Shown here one piece after another: positions 18,732 to 25,761 of a DNA stretch of 64,000 nucleotides. The position numbers and the translations under genes are program-made. How positions within the stretch are numbered: position 1 is the first letter of the stretch; each line of letters begins with the position of its first letter. A model generated the notes under the pieces. The model worked only from the letters and a program-made list of their open reading frames with translations, made no database searches and had not been told where the DNA came from. This DNA comes from Pelagibacteraceae bacterium AG-422-B15 (GTDB lineage Bacteria > Pseudomonadota > Alphaproteobacteria > Pelagibacterales > AG-422-B15). The stretch spans positions 1 through 64,000 of the forward strand of contig QCMN01000003.1 in NCBI GenBank assembly GCA_003213715.1. The letters are read 5' to 3'.

Positions 18732-19700
18732 TTAATTCATTGCCAACATATTTAGCACCTTAAGCTGAGAATTGATTTCTGCTATTTGAGCTTTCAATAA
18801 ATCATTTTCATTCTGAATCGCTTCATTCTTTGCCATCACTGCATCAATTTTATTCTCTAGTAATAAGTTGTTATCTTTAGCTTCTCTCACTGGTTTTGGA
18901 GCACCGAATTTAAATGTTATGCCAGCTTTAAGAGTTGCGTCGTCGCCTTCGCCGTAAACGACTGATGCAGCTCCTATATTGAATGATGCTTTTTGAAACA
19001 TCTCAGGCATAGAGTCAACAAATGAGTAATTGGCAAAATCAAAACCACATCCACCAGAAATTGCCGATGCACTGTCATGAAATCCAGTTCCAAGTCCACA
19101 CGTATAGCCTGCGCCTTCAGCTCCTGTTGGAAGTGAAGCAAATGCAGCGCCTAATGCAATAGAGCTGTCTATGCTTCCCATTACGTCCTCACCATCTATT
19201 AGTAAATTTGTACCAGATGGAATGTTGATATCAATTCTATTACCAGAGGAATTTGTTGCATATAAATGCTGCCGGCCACCTATTTCTTGTGTAACAAGAG
19301 AGTTTTCTCCAATATGCAAAGCTCCATTACCATCAACTCTCACCATTTTGTTAATAGGTATATTTTGATAAGGTGCTAAGCTATATATTGAACCTCCTGA
19401 TGATCTTATTGCGTCAGACCAACTATCAGAATTAAAGTCATATACCTTAATTTCGGATGTTAGACCTGCTCCTTGATGAATATAGAATTTATTTTCATAT
19501 GCATCAAAATAACTGTTATCTGTTGCTATTCCTTGATCAAGCGTGATCGATGTAACGACTGTTTCTGAGCCACTTGATTGGTCTATTTTAAGTAATTGAT
19601 AAGTATTGCCCTCTGAATTTTTAAACATCAAAAGATTATCTGCAGAGAAAGCAAAGGTTGTTAATAAAAATGAATAAAATAATATTAGAATATATTTCAT
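18732..19700 (-). CDS. Secreted protein with YadA-anchor-like region and C-terminal coiled coil (element cargo)
   Basis: A 322-aa protein with a clear signal peptide (about 1-19, ending FAFSA). Residues about 20-120 are beta-rich with no family recognised. The part from about 180 (SIALGAAFASLPT, then Gly-rich strands, QKASFNIGAASVVYGEGDDATLKAGITFKFG) resembles the outer-membrane anchor of trimeric autotransporters (YadA), although residues after FKFG continue into a heptad-like helix (about 285-318). Four Cys-like positions (CGLG, GGCGFD) are unusual for that family. It is the only gene of the mini-element and points toward the tRNA. A surface or adhesion role is inferred; it could also be a phage structural gene. 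Confidence 0.5.
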   Translation of the reverse strand: MKYILILFYSFLLTTFAFSADNLLMFKNSEGNTYQLLKIDQSSGSETVVTSITLDQGIATDNSYFDAYENKFYIHQGAGLTSEIKVYDFNSDSWSDAIRSSGGSIYSLAPYQNIPINKMVRVDGNGALHIGENSLVTQEIGGRQHLYATNSSGNRIDINIPSGTNLLIDGEDVMGSIDSSIALGAAFASLPTGAEGAGYTCGLGTGFHDSASAISGGCGFDFANYSFVDSMPEMFQKASFNIGAASVVYGEGDDATLKAGITFKFGAPKPVREAKDNNLLLENKIDAVMAKNEAIQNENDLLKAQIAEINSQLKVLNMLAMN

Positions 19701-19764
19701 ATAGTCTCCTTTAAAAATTATTATTTAATTTTAACAAGTTTAATAAAAAAAAAGATGCCAATTT

Positions 19765-19786
19765 TTGTAGTCAATTTGCAGTCATT
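19765..19786 (+). repeat. Right arm-type repeat pair of the mini-element
   Basis: Two tandem 11-bp units, TTGTAGTCAAT and TTGCAGTCATT, match the left pair at 18696-18717 in 19 of 22 positions and in the same orientation. A third, partial copy (TCAGTCATT) follows at 19798-19806. The distance to the right core repeat is about 70-90 bp. They probably belong to the recombination machinery of the element. Confidence 0.62.
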
Positions 19787-19854
19787 TTTAATGAAAATCA
19801 GTCATTGACTTCTAATTAATTAGAACTAACTGTAGATAATTAACAATCTTGAGG

Positions 19855-19895
19855 CTTTTAAGGGAGTTGTCCTCGGTTCGAACCCGAGCGGGCTC
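19855..19895 (+). repeat. Right core repeat, displaced tRNA-Lys 3' half
   Basis: An exact copy of 18606-18646 followed by ACCAC. It is the original 3' end of tRNA-Lys left behind by integration: only the right half of the cloverleaf is present, so it cannot make a tRNA. The A before CCA shows that the chromosomal gene originally had discriminator A73. Confidence 0.93.
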
Positions 19896-19908
19896 ACCAC
19901 TTAATTAT

Positions 19909-20073
19909 ATGAAAAAAAAATTTTATCACAAGCTTGGCCCAGTACCTACAGAGGAAGATCTCAAAAATCCAAAAAAACTAAATCCAAATAAAGCAAGAAA
20001 CACAGTAATCATATGGTATTCGTTTGTTGCTATTTCTATTATACTTTACTTTGTAGTAACAAAATTGTTCTAA
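19909..20073 (+). CDS. Small single-pass membrane protein
   Basis: A 54-aa protein starting at ATG 19909, 13 bp after the displaced tRNA end. A longer in-frame start at 19849 would be read through the tRNA fragment and is rejected. The N-terminal half is basic and polar (HKLGPVPTEEDLKNPKKLNPNKARN), the C-terminal half is one membrane helix (about 32-52). No family is recognised with certainty. Before the element inserted it would have lain just behind tRNA-Lys. Confidence 0.6.
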   Translation: MKKKFYHKLGPVPTEEDLKNPKKLNPNKARNTVIIWYSFVAISIILYFVVTKLF

Positions 20074-20081
20074 TATGAACA

Positions 20082-20921
20082 ATGAAACAATATCATTTAA
20101 ATAAACTATCTCCAGAACTGGGGGCAGAAATTGGTGGAATTGATTTGTCAAAAGATTTTAATGAAGAAATTCAAAATAAAATTTATGACGACTTAATAAA
20201 TTACAAAGTTTTATTTTTTAGGGAGCAAAATATTACTCCGCAATTTCACGTTGAATTTGCAAAAAGCTTTGGTTCGATTGAAGAGCCGCACCCCGTTTAT
20301 CCTCATATAGAGGGATTTCCTGAAATTGTTTTACTAGAAAATGATAAGGATAACCCACCGGATACAGATGAATGGCATACTGATGTAACGTTTAAAAATG
20401 ATCCACCTTTTGCATCTGTTTTGTACAGTAAAATAATTCCAGAAGTTGGAGGTGATACATTATGGAGTTCATTATCAAAAATATATGATGCGCTTCCCCA
20501 TGAATTGAAATCGCAAATTGAAAACTTAAGGGCAATTCATGACATGGGAAGTTTTCGAAATAATTATATGAACGATGATAATAAAGAGTCTTCAATTAAA
20601 TTAAATAAAGGGTTTGAAGAATTTGGAAATGCAGTTCATTCAGTTGTAAAGGTTCATCCAATTTCCAGTGAGAAGTTTCTCTATATAAACCCTAGTTTTA
20701 CTTCTCAGATCGTTGGTATGACAACAACAGACTCTAATAACTTACTCACATATTTATTTAATTTTATGTGCAAACCAGAATTTCAAATAAGATTTAAGTG
20801 GACGCCAAATACATTAGTTATTTGGGATAATCGTTGCACAATGCATTATGCTATTGGTGACTATATGCCAAATAAACGTGTTATGCATAGAGTTACAGTC
20901 TTAAATGATCGCAGAGATTAA
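20082..20921 (+). CDS. TauD/TfdA-family Fe(II)/2-oxoglutarate dioxygenase
   Basis: A 279-aa member of the taurine/2,4-D dioxygenase family. The iron ligands are the HxD of EWHTDVTF (H99, D101) and a distal His in RVMHRVTV (about 269); the 2-oxoglutarate-binding Arg should follow in RVMHR. Other family blocks are LFFREQNITP, GGDTLWSS and LVIWDNRCTMHYA. These enzymes hydroxylate sulfonates, sulfates, herbicide acids or other small acids; the substrate is not predictable here because no transporter or sulfur gene adjoins. It starts 8 bp after the small membrane protein gene. Confidence 0.9.
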   Translation: MKQYHLNKLSPELGAEIGGIDLSKDFNEEIQNKIYDDLINYKVLFFREQNITPQFHVEFAKSFGSIEEPHPVYPHIEGFPEIVLLENDKDNPPDTDEWHTDVTFKNDPPFASVLYSKIIPEVGGDTLWSSLSKIYDALPHELKSQIENLRAIHDMGSFRNNYMNDDNKESSIKLNKGFEEFGNAVHSVVKVHPISSEKFLYINPSFTSQIVGMTTTDSNNLLTYLFNFMCKPEFQIRFKWTPNTLVIWDNRCTMHYAIGDYMPNKRVMHRVTVLNDRRD

Positions 20922-20944
20922 ATAACTGTTAAATATTACTTTTA

Positions 20945-21490
20945 ATGAAAAATATTCTTATTGTACCTTTATTATTAATTATTTTTATAAGCAGATCGAA
21001 TGGAGAAAATATTTTGAAAGACGATTTCACGAATGAGAATGAATGGACCTATATTGCAGATAATGTGATGGGTGGTATTTCTGAAGGTGGAGTTGAATTT
21101 AATTTGGGTGATAGCAATGTTTACGCCTTACTAAGCGGCAATGTTAGCACAGAAAACAATGGCGGCTTTATTCAAATTCGTAGAGAACTTAAGAATATTG
21201 ATTTAAGTAAAGCTAAGTCGATAAGGGTATATGCAAGAGGAAATAATGAAAAATATTATATTTTTTTAAGAACAACAGGAACGATATTGCCATGGCAATA
21301 CTATTCACATGAATTTACAGTAAATGAAGAATACAATGAATTTATAATGCAGATCCAAGATTTTAAGAAATCCGGATCTTTATTAGCAAAGCAAATTAAT
21401 CCAAAGAAAATAACTTCTATTGGAATTGTAGCATATGGCAGGGACCATTATGCTGAACTGTACGTCAAAGAATTAGAATTCTTGGAGTAA
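20945..21490 (+). CDS. Exported CIA30-domain protein
   Basis: A 181-aa protein with a signal peptide (about 1-19, ISRSNG) and a CIA30-type beta-sandwich: DDFTNENEWTYIADNVMGGISEG near the start, GGFIQIRREL, IRVYARGNNEKYYIFLRTTG and a terminal GIVAYGRD. The fold is found in complex I assembly factor CIA30/NDUFAF1, but bacterial members are mostly uncharacterised and possibly carbohydrate-binding. An exported location argues against a complex I role. It is 4 bp upstream of the next gene, so the two are probably co-transcribed. Confidence 0.8.
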   Translation: MKNILIVPLLLIIFISRSNGENILKDDFTNENEWTYIADNVMGGISEGGVEFNLGDSNVYALLSGNVSTENNGGFIQIRRELKNIDLSKAKSIRVYARGNNEKYYIFLRTTGTILPWQYYSHEFTVNEEYNEFIMQIQDFKKSGSLLAKQINPKKITSIGIVAYGRDHYAELYVKELEFLE

Positions 21491-21494
21491 ATAT

Positions 21495-22124
21495 ATGTGG
21501 CTGTTTGAATGTGGATTAGACACAATTGAGTGGAGAAGAACTATAGTAGTTTATTTATCTGCAATGGCTCCAATAATTTTATCTTTATATCTAATATATA
21601 AAAATCAAATGAAGAAATGGATTGCATTAACGTTATTATCTTCTTTTTTAATTGCTGCTATCGGATGGGAGATATGGGTTAATTTTGGACTTGTTGATGG
21701 TGATCCGGTTAATATCAGAAGATCTGGTGCAATGACATGTGCAATTCCAATGGAAATTAATTGGTTAGTAAACTCATTGGCCGATACAGGTATTGTTTGG
21801 TTTGCAATAATTCTTGTTTATTGGATTTTTCCAAAAAGAGCTCTTGAGTATGAGAAGTTTCAATTAGTATCCTTGTCTATTTTTTTTATTTGGTTCATGG
21901 GTCAGAATTTTTTAGTGGAAGCTGTTATTTATCACAATCAAGTAGGAGGCGATGCAGTAATCTCTTGGGCACCATTAATGCCATTTGGCCCTTATTTTAA
22001 TCCAACATTAATAAATTTTGGTGAAAGAGACATAACGCTCCAATCTCAATCTGCGTGGATTATCGGAACGATAGTTTTCTATTCTATATCTGTATATTTT
22101 TATAAAAAAACAAACGGAAAATAA
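21495..22124 (+). CDS. Polytopic membrane protein of unknown function
   Basis: A 209-aa protein with about five predicted membrane helices (roughly 13-33, 39-62, 96-116, 124-145, 183-203). Between helices there is a conserved-looking polar segment with VDGDPVNIRRSGAMTCAIPMEIN. I do not recognise the family. It follows the CIA30 gene after 4 bp and ends at a strong bidirectional terminator. Confidence 0.7.
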   Translation: MWLFECGLDTIEWRRTIVVYLSAMAPIILSLYLIYKNQMKKWIALTLLSSFLIAAIGWEIWVNFGLVDGDPVNIRRSGAMTCAIPMEINWLVNSLADTGIVWFAIILVYWIFPKRALEYEKFQLVSLSIFFIWFMGQNFLVEAVIYHNQVGGDAVISWAPLMPFGPYFNPTLINFGERDITLQSQSAWIIGTIVFYSISVYFYKKTNGK

Positions 22125-22156
22125 AAAACCCCATCTGCAGAGATGGGGTTTATTTT
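22123..22156. terminator. Bidirectional intrinsic terminator
   Basis: Stem CCCCATCT/AGATGGGG (22129-22136 with 22141-22148) and loop GCAG, with six A before it (22123-22128) and TTTATTTT after it. It ends the plus-strand membrane protein gene. Read on the minus strand the hairpin is followed by six T, so it also ends the minus-strand RNA that starts near 22380. Confidence 0.9.
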
Positions 22157-22380
22157 AGTTTTATTTCAAACATCTACGTCTTGTAGATTTTAGAATATTT
22201 TTGAAATGGTTGTGGACACCACCCCTTACAATGTTGGTGGCGTCAACTTTTTAACCTCCACATTATCATCAACAAATAATATCAAGCACTCTCAAAATGT
22301 GAATTAAAAATGAAAAAAGCCTGAATACAGAAAGTATTTAAGCTTTTCATGATGATAACGTGGATTGATGATCCTTCTGG
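22125..22380 (-). ncRNA. Candidate structured non-coding RNA, about 250 nt
   Basis: There is no ORF here, but several nested helices. A 15-bp helix joins 22257-22271 with 22350-22364 and encloses a smaller hairpin (GAAAAAAGC 22312-22320 with GCTTTTC 22342-22348, plus AATAC/GTATT). A 9-bp helix joins 22215-22223 with 22236-22244, and 22163-22170 with 22200-22207 encloses ATCTAC/GTAGAT. In the two long helices the single mismatch is A-C on the plus strand but G-U on the minus strand, so the RNA is minus-strand. A promoter (TATAAA at 22393-22388, weak TTTCAA 17 bp before it) and the terminator at 22129-22148 frame it. It does not match tmRNA, SRP or RNase P motifs I know; 6S RNA is an alternative but the shape is wrong. 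Confidence 0.6.
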
Positions 22381-22387
22381 ATAATTC

Positions 22388-22416
22388 TTTATAAGAATCA
22401 ATTAATATATTTGAAA
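22388..22416 (-). promoter_or_regulatory. Putative promoter of the minus-strand RNA
   Basis: On the minus strand TTTCAA (22416-22411) and TATAAA (22393-22388) are separated by 17 bp, placing a start near 22380, just before the first helix. The -10 box is good, the -35 box is weak. Confidence 0.45.
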
Positions 22417-22436
22417 AATATATTTACTATTAAAAA

Positions 22437-22610
22437 ATGACCCAGCAAAACTGCCAATGGTGTAATACATCAATAATTCCAATTGATGTACATGGTCACT
22501 ATCAATGCCCAAATTGCAAGATTAACATCGATCCTTGTTGCTCAGGTGAACAGAATGATGATTATGATTCAACTTTGCAGTCTTGTAACACCAAACGCTT
22601 CGACGAATAA
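22437..22610 (+). CDS. Small CxxC zinc-ribbon-like protein
   Basis: A 57-aa frame (ATG 22437 to TAA 22610). It holds CQWC (6-9) and CPNC (24-27), a typical four-cysteine zinc-ribbon spacing, then a DPCCSGEQ segment and a further Cys (C50). Two CxxC pairs 15 residues apart in a random ORF are unlikely, which supports it as real. Function unknown. No clear ribosome site is seen in front of the start. Confidence 0.6.
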   Translation: MTQQNCQWCNTSIIPIDVHGHYQCPNCKINIDPCCSGEQNDDYDSTLQSCNTKRFDE

Positions 22611-22615
22611 TTAAA

Positions 22616-22729
22616 TCAAAAAAAATACAAAAACAACATTAAAACCAAAAAGACAATAAGTGCCATTAATGGAAAGGTGAGTATTCTATAAATAATTTGT
22701 AAGAACTGTTTAAAGCTAAACTGCTCCAT
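22616..22729 (-). CDS. Possible very small membrane protein
   Basis: A 37-aa frame on the minus strand, beginning ATG 22729, with a single long hydrophobic helix (about 18-37) and a polar start (MEQFSFKQF). Its start lies 9 bp below the stop of the SDR gene (22738), so it may be the last gene of that transcript. The composition could arise by chance in AT-rich DNA. Confidence 0.35.
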   Translation of the reverse strand: MEQFSFKQFLQIIYRILTFPLMALIVFLVLMLFLYFF

Positions 22730-22737
22730 AGGATTAT

Positions 22738-23601
22738 TTAACTTAGAATAATGTCTTCGCCATCATCTTTGTTTACAAAGAAATCTGGAAATGGTTCAGC
22801 ATCAGGAGTTGCAAGATATTCAGATAAATCCGTCTTACCAGCTTTCATCATCGTACTGTCATCAACACACATGTTTCCAGTAAATTTTTTGGAATCCTGA
22901 GTAAGTATTACATATGCAGCATCGCCCATGATAGCAGGTGTTCTACATTTGCTTTTTCCTTGATCATCCATTGATGCGGCTAAAATATTGTTTACTGCGG
23001 CTGTATCAATCATAGTTCTTGGCCATAATGAGTTTACTGCAATGCCTGATGACTTTAATTCTTCTGACATTCCAAGTGTACACATACTCATTCCATATTT
23101 TGCCATAGTATAAGCTACATGCGGACTAAACCACTGGCTTTCCATATTTAAAGGTGGCCCTAGGTTTAATATGTGAGGATTGTTTCCTTTTTTTAAATGA
23201 GGAATACATGACTTTGAAACAAGAAACGTTCCTCTTGTATTGATGTTGTGCATTAAATCATATCTTTTCATTTCTGTATTAACAGTAGGAGTTAAGCTAA
23301 TTGCACTTGCATTGTTTACACAAATATCAATACCACCGAATGTTTCTACGGTTTTTTCAACAGCAGCAAGTACTTGATCTTCAAATCTTATATCTGTTTT
23401 TATACCAATTGCATTACCACCAGCCTTAATTAAATCTTCTGCAGCAGTAAAAATAGTACCAGGCAATGTTGGTTGCGGCTCAGTGGTTTTTGCAATGATA
23501 GCAATATTAGCACCATCTTTTGCAGCACGCTCAGCAATTGCGTATCCAATGCCTCTTGTGGCGCCAGTTATAAATAATGTTTTTCCTTTGAGATCAGTCA
23601 T
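22738..23601 (-). CDS. Short-chain dehydrogenase/reductase, HSDL2-like
   Basis: A 287-aa SDR. The nucleotide-binding motif TGATRGIG (13-20) is followed by NNASA (about 110) and an active-site segment where the Tyr-x3-Lys reads YTMAKYG. The block KTTEPQPTLPGTIFTAAEDLIKAGG and LGPPLNM is typical of the HSDL2-type SDR subfamily, which act on lipid-like or steroid-like substrates of unknown identity. It is divergent from the small-barrel gene cluster, 83 bp away, and may belong to the same pathway. Confidence 0.88.
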   Translation of the reverse strand: MTDLKGKTLFITGATRGIGYAIAERAAKDGANIAIIAKTTEPQPTLPGTIFTAAEDLIKAGGNAIGIKTDIRFEDQVLAAVEKTVETFGGIDICVNNASAISLTPTVNTEMKRYDLMHNINTRGTFLVSKSCIPHLKKGNNPHILNLGPPLNMESQWFSPHVAYTMAKYGMSMCTLGMSEELKSSGIAVNSLWPRTMIDTAAVNNILAASMDDQGKSKCRTPAIMGDAAYVILTQDSKKFTGNMCVDDSTMMKAGKTDLSEYLATPDAEPFPDFFVNKDDGEDIILS

Positions 23602-23684
23602 ATTAACTCCTTAAAAAGGTATAAAAATTTGTCATAAAAGTTTCACTAAGATAGTCCATAATAATTTTATTTAAAGGAGTAAAT

Positions 23685-24011
23685 ATGGCTAAATTTTATA
23701 TGATGGCGAAATATACCCCAGAAGCTTTAAAAGGATTTATGAGTAAACCATCAGATGACAGAAAGGCGGCTTCGGCTAAATTAGTTGAGTCCGTTGGAGG
23801 CAGTCTTTTATCTTTTGACATAGTAAGAGGGGACTATGATCTTGTGATGGTAGTGGACGCTATTGATTTTAATGCAGCGGCAGGTGCAAAAATAGCTGTT
23901 CAATCCACTGGCATGGTAACTGATGCAGTTATACTGGAAGCAGTAGATATGACGGAAATTGTTTCTAAAGCAGGAACAGCACTTGGCAACTATACTAAAC
24001 CAGGAGCATAA
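23685..24011 (+). CDS. GYD-domain small alpha/beta-barrel protein
   Basis: A 108-aa protein of the GYD domain type: YMMAKYTPEALKGFM at the start, then GGSLLSFDIVRGDYDLVMVVDAIDF, with the GDYD signature, and a C-terminal VDMTE strand. GYD proteins form dimeric ferredoxin-like barrels; their biochemical role is unknown. Strong SD (AAAGGAG) precedes the ATG. It leads a run of five small genes on the plus strand that all look like stand-alone barrel or NTF2-fold proteins. Confidence 0.85.
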   Translation: MAKFYMMAKYTPEALKGFMSKPSDDRKAASAKLVESVGGSLLSFDIVRGDYDLVMVVDAIDFNAAAGAKIAVQSTGMVTDAVILEAVDMTEIVSKAGTALGNYTKPGA

Positions 24012-24012
24012 A

Positions 24013-24300
24013 ATGAGCACAGTTGTTACTGTTAAATTTTTTCCTAAACCGGAAATGGTTCAAGAAATGAATAACTGGTTTAGAGAAAATTTATCCAATA
24101 CGCAATCATATGAAGGCTGTCAGCTAATTAAAGGTGGGTATAACAAGGACACTCAAGAGGTTATCCTTTATGAAGTATGGGACAGTGTTGAGGCTCATCA
24201 AAAATATGTTAATTGGAGAATTGAGATTGGTGATATTCCAAAACTTGTTGAAATGTCAACTAAGGAACCTGATATCGTCTATCATGAAGAAATTTATTAA
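24013..24300 (+). CDS. Antibiotic-biosynthesis-monooxygenase (ABM)-like protein
   Basis: A 95-aa protein starting at ATG 24013, 1 bp after the previous stop; a longer in-frame start inside the GYD gene is rejected. The sequence VVTVKFFPKPEMVQEMNNWF, then YEGCQLIKGGYNKD, then ILYEVWDSVEAHQKYVNWR is the usual ABM pattern. ABM proteins act as quinol monooxygenases, haem-degrading or aldehyde-decarboxylating enzymes; no specific substrate is evident. Confidence 0.8.
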   Translation: MSTVVTVKFFPKPEMVQEMNNWFRENLSNTQSYEGCQLIKGGYNKDTQEVILYEVWDSVEAHQKYVNWRIEIGDIPKLVEMSTKEPDIVYHEEIY

Positions 24301-24324
24301 ACAAAAAAATTAAAAAGGAAAAAA

Positions 24325-24705
24325 ATGGAAGCAAAAGAAGTAGTACAAAGAGGTTATGACTTATTCGGATCTGGAGATATGGAAACATTCTTTGGTGAAA
24401 TAGTTCATGACGAGATAACATGGACGTTTCCAGGAGAAGAAGGAAAACATCCATTAGCGGGTGTACATAAAGGAAAAGAAAATTTCATCGCGAATATGTC
24501 AAAAATTCCAGAGTATTGGGATAATTTTATGGTTACACCTCAAGCAATGATTAGTGAAGGTAACAAAGTATTCGCACTAGTAAAAGGAACTGCTGATGGT
24601 ATGGATACTATGTTTGGTCATTACTTTGAAGTTGAAAACAATCAAATGAAAGTAATGATGACTTTTGATGATACGCTTACAGCATTCAATGCAATGAAAG
24701 AATAG
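24325..24705 (+). CDS. SnoaL/NTF2-like protein
   Basis: A 126-aa protein of the ketosteroid-isomerase/SnoaL fold: VVQRGYDLFGSGDMETFFGEIVHDEITWTFPGE at the start, GKENFIANM, VFALVKGTADGM and a final ETMF-type strand region. The family includes cyclases, isomerases and stress proteins. It is third in the small-gene run, with a good SD (AAAAAGGAA). Confidence 0.8.
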   Translation: MEAKEVVQRGYDLFGSGDMETFFGEIVHDEITWTFPGEEGKHPLAGVHKGKENFIANMSKIPEYWDNFMVTPQAMISEGNKVFALVKGTADGMDTMFGHYFEVENNQMKVMMTFDDTLTAFNAMKE

Positions 24706-24714
24706 GGAGTAATT

Positions 24715-24999
24715 ATGAATAATTATATTGTAACACATACGTTCAAGTCTAAAGAGGCAAAAGAAGCCTTTGCCAAGGCTGGTGAAGGAATTTCTGAGGA
24801 AGAACAAATACAAAGCATGACAGGAGAGAATGCTGCGTGCCAAATGAGTTGGGAAACTCCTGGAGATTCACTGACAATGTTTTGTTACTGGAAAGCAAAA
24901 AGTCCAGATGATGTTAACTCAATGCTTGCTGACTATAATGAGTTCTTTGAGCCACATCAATTTGAATTAACAAATGAACCAATAAAGTTCACAGCATAA
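24715..24999 (+). CDS. Small protein, probable dimeric alpha/beta barrel
   Basis: A 94-aa protein with an SD GGGAG ending just before the ATG. Its beta-alpha-beta alternation (NYIVTHTFKSKEAKEAFAKAG, then AACQMSWETPGDSLTMFCYWKAKSPDDVNSMLADY) is consistent with a barrel like its neighbours, but I cannot name a family. It keeps two Cys (C41, C55). Confidence 0.65.
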   Translation: MNNYIVTHTFKSKEAKEAFAKAGEGISEEEQIQSMTGENAACQMSWETPGDSLTMFCYWKAKSPDDVNSMLADYNEFFEPHQFELTNEPIKFTA

Positions 25000-25015
25000 A
25001 ATTAGGAGAAGTATT

Positions 25016-25309
25016 ATGTATGTAATGTTGACGCAAAAACTTTCTAAAGGTTTTGAGTCTTGGAAAGATATGGTTCATGAAAATGAACATAAACTAAAGG
25101 GCTTTAAAGGCAGAATTATATTTGCTGGATCTCATGCAGAAGATGATAATTCGATGGTAGTTATTATGCATTATGACGATAAGGAAGGACTTATGGCTTT
25201 TAAAAATGATGAAGAATTAACTAAAGCCAGACAAGAGGCAGGGGCCTTAACAGACACAACTGTGATGACAGTTTTGACTGATGAAGCCATCTTAAATTTT
25301 CCAAGCTGA
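25016..25309 (+). CDS. Small ABM-like barrel protein
   Basis: A 97-aa protein, start ATG 25016 after the SD TTAGGAG. It begins YVMLTQKLSKGFESWKDMV, has GFKGRIIFAGSHAEDDNSMVVIMHYDDKEGLMAF in the middle and ends VMTVLTDEAILN, which fits an ABM-type beta-alpha-beta unit. It is the last of five head-to-tail small genes and faces two minus-strand genes. Function unknown. Confidence 0.68.
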   Translation: MYVMLTQKLSKGFESWKDMVHENEHKLKGFKGRIIFAGSHAEDDNSMVVIMHYDDKEGLMAFKNDEELTKARQEAGALTDTTVMTVLTDEAILNFPS

Positions 25310-25312
25310 ATT

Positions 25313-25540
25313 TTAATTGGCTGCAAGTTGAAAGGAATTATCTTCTCTGCAGCCAGTCCCAATCGATAAACCAATTTCTTTTATTTCGCTTTCTGAATAT
25401 TTAGCCTCATCTAAATTATTTAAAACAGCCAAATTACGATCAATACAACTTTTGTGCGGTGAAGGAACAAGAGATGTAAAAAAAATGACAAAAACTAAAA
25501 GTGCGAATGCTAATGGAACTAAGCCGTATCTATTAATCAT
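25313..25540 (-). CDS. Small membrane-anchored protein, unknown
   Basis: A 75-aa protein with an N-terminal membrane helix (about 8-26) and a polar tail with two Cys (about 32 and 63). It overlaps the upstream DUF1192-like gene by ATGA, so both are translated together. No known family is recognised. Confidence 0.55.
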   Translation of the reverse strand: MINRYGLVPLAFALLVFVIFFTSLVPSPHKSCIDRNLAVLNNLDEAKYSESEIKEIGLSIGTGCREDNSFQLAAN

Positions 25541-25734
25541 TTTTTGAATAAACTCTCAGCATTTAGACGATCTTTTTCTTTAGATGAAATATAGTTTTCA
25601 GCTCTCTTAATTTCTACATTAAGTTCTATAATATATTCTTTAAGTTCTTCTATACTCAAAGTGTCAAAATCAATTTCTTTTGGCTTAATAATTGGCTCTA
25701 AATCATCTGTATCCATCAAAGTTGAGTGTTTCAT
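25537..25734 (-). CDS. DUF1192-like small protein
   Basis: A 65-aa protein; the real start may be the second Met (MDTDDLEP...). The pattern DDLEPIIKPKEIDFDTLSIEELKEYIIELNVEIKRAE is the DUF1192 type, a short coiled-coil protein found across alphaproteobacteria. Function unknown. It supports the alphaproteobacterial assignment of the window. Confidence 0.75.
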   Translation of the reverse strand: MKHSTLMDTDDLEPIIKPKEIDFDTLSIEELKEYIIELNVEIKRAENYISSKEKDRLNAESLFKK

Positions 25735-25761
25735 TTTTTTGGCAACTTGTTAAGATTAAAT

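Larger units (their letters stand above)
18647..19895. mobile_element. Integrase-less mini-element in tRNA-Lys (about 1.25 kb)
   Basis: The segment is flanked by a 41-bp exact repeat of the tRNA-Lys 3' half, the usual scar of site-specific integration by a tyrosine recombinase. Inside each end lies a 22-bp arm-like block (18696-18717 and 19765-19786, 19 of 22 identical, same orientation). The only gene is one surface-protein-like ORF on the minus strand; there is no integrase. It may be a satellite mobilised in trans or the remnant of a larger island. The right flank (19909 onward) carries the ancestral sequence that once followed the tRNA. Confidence 0.8.

Noticed and set aside
19855-19900. 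Second tRNA-Lys gene
   Set aside because: Only the 3' half is present (no D arm or 5' acceptor strand), so it is the displaced attachment site and not a functional tRNA.
22125-22380. Calling the minus-strand RNA tmRNA, SRP RNA, RNase P RNA or 6S RNA
   Set aside because: No tag-peptide end, no SRP GGAA tetraloop core, no RNase P conserved core; the separate helices do not give the single long bubble-containing hairpin of 6S RNA.
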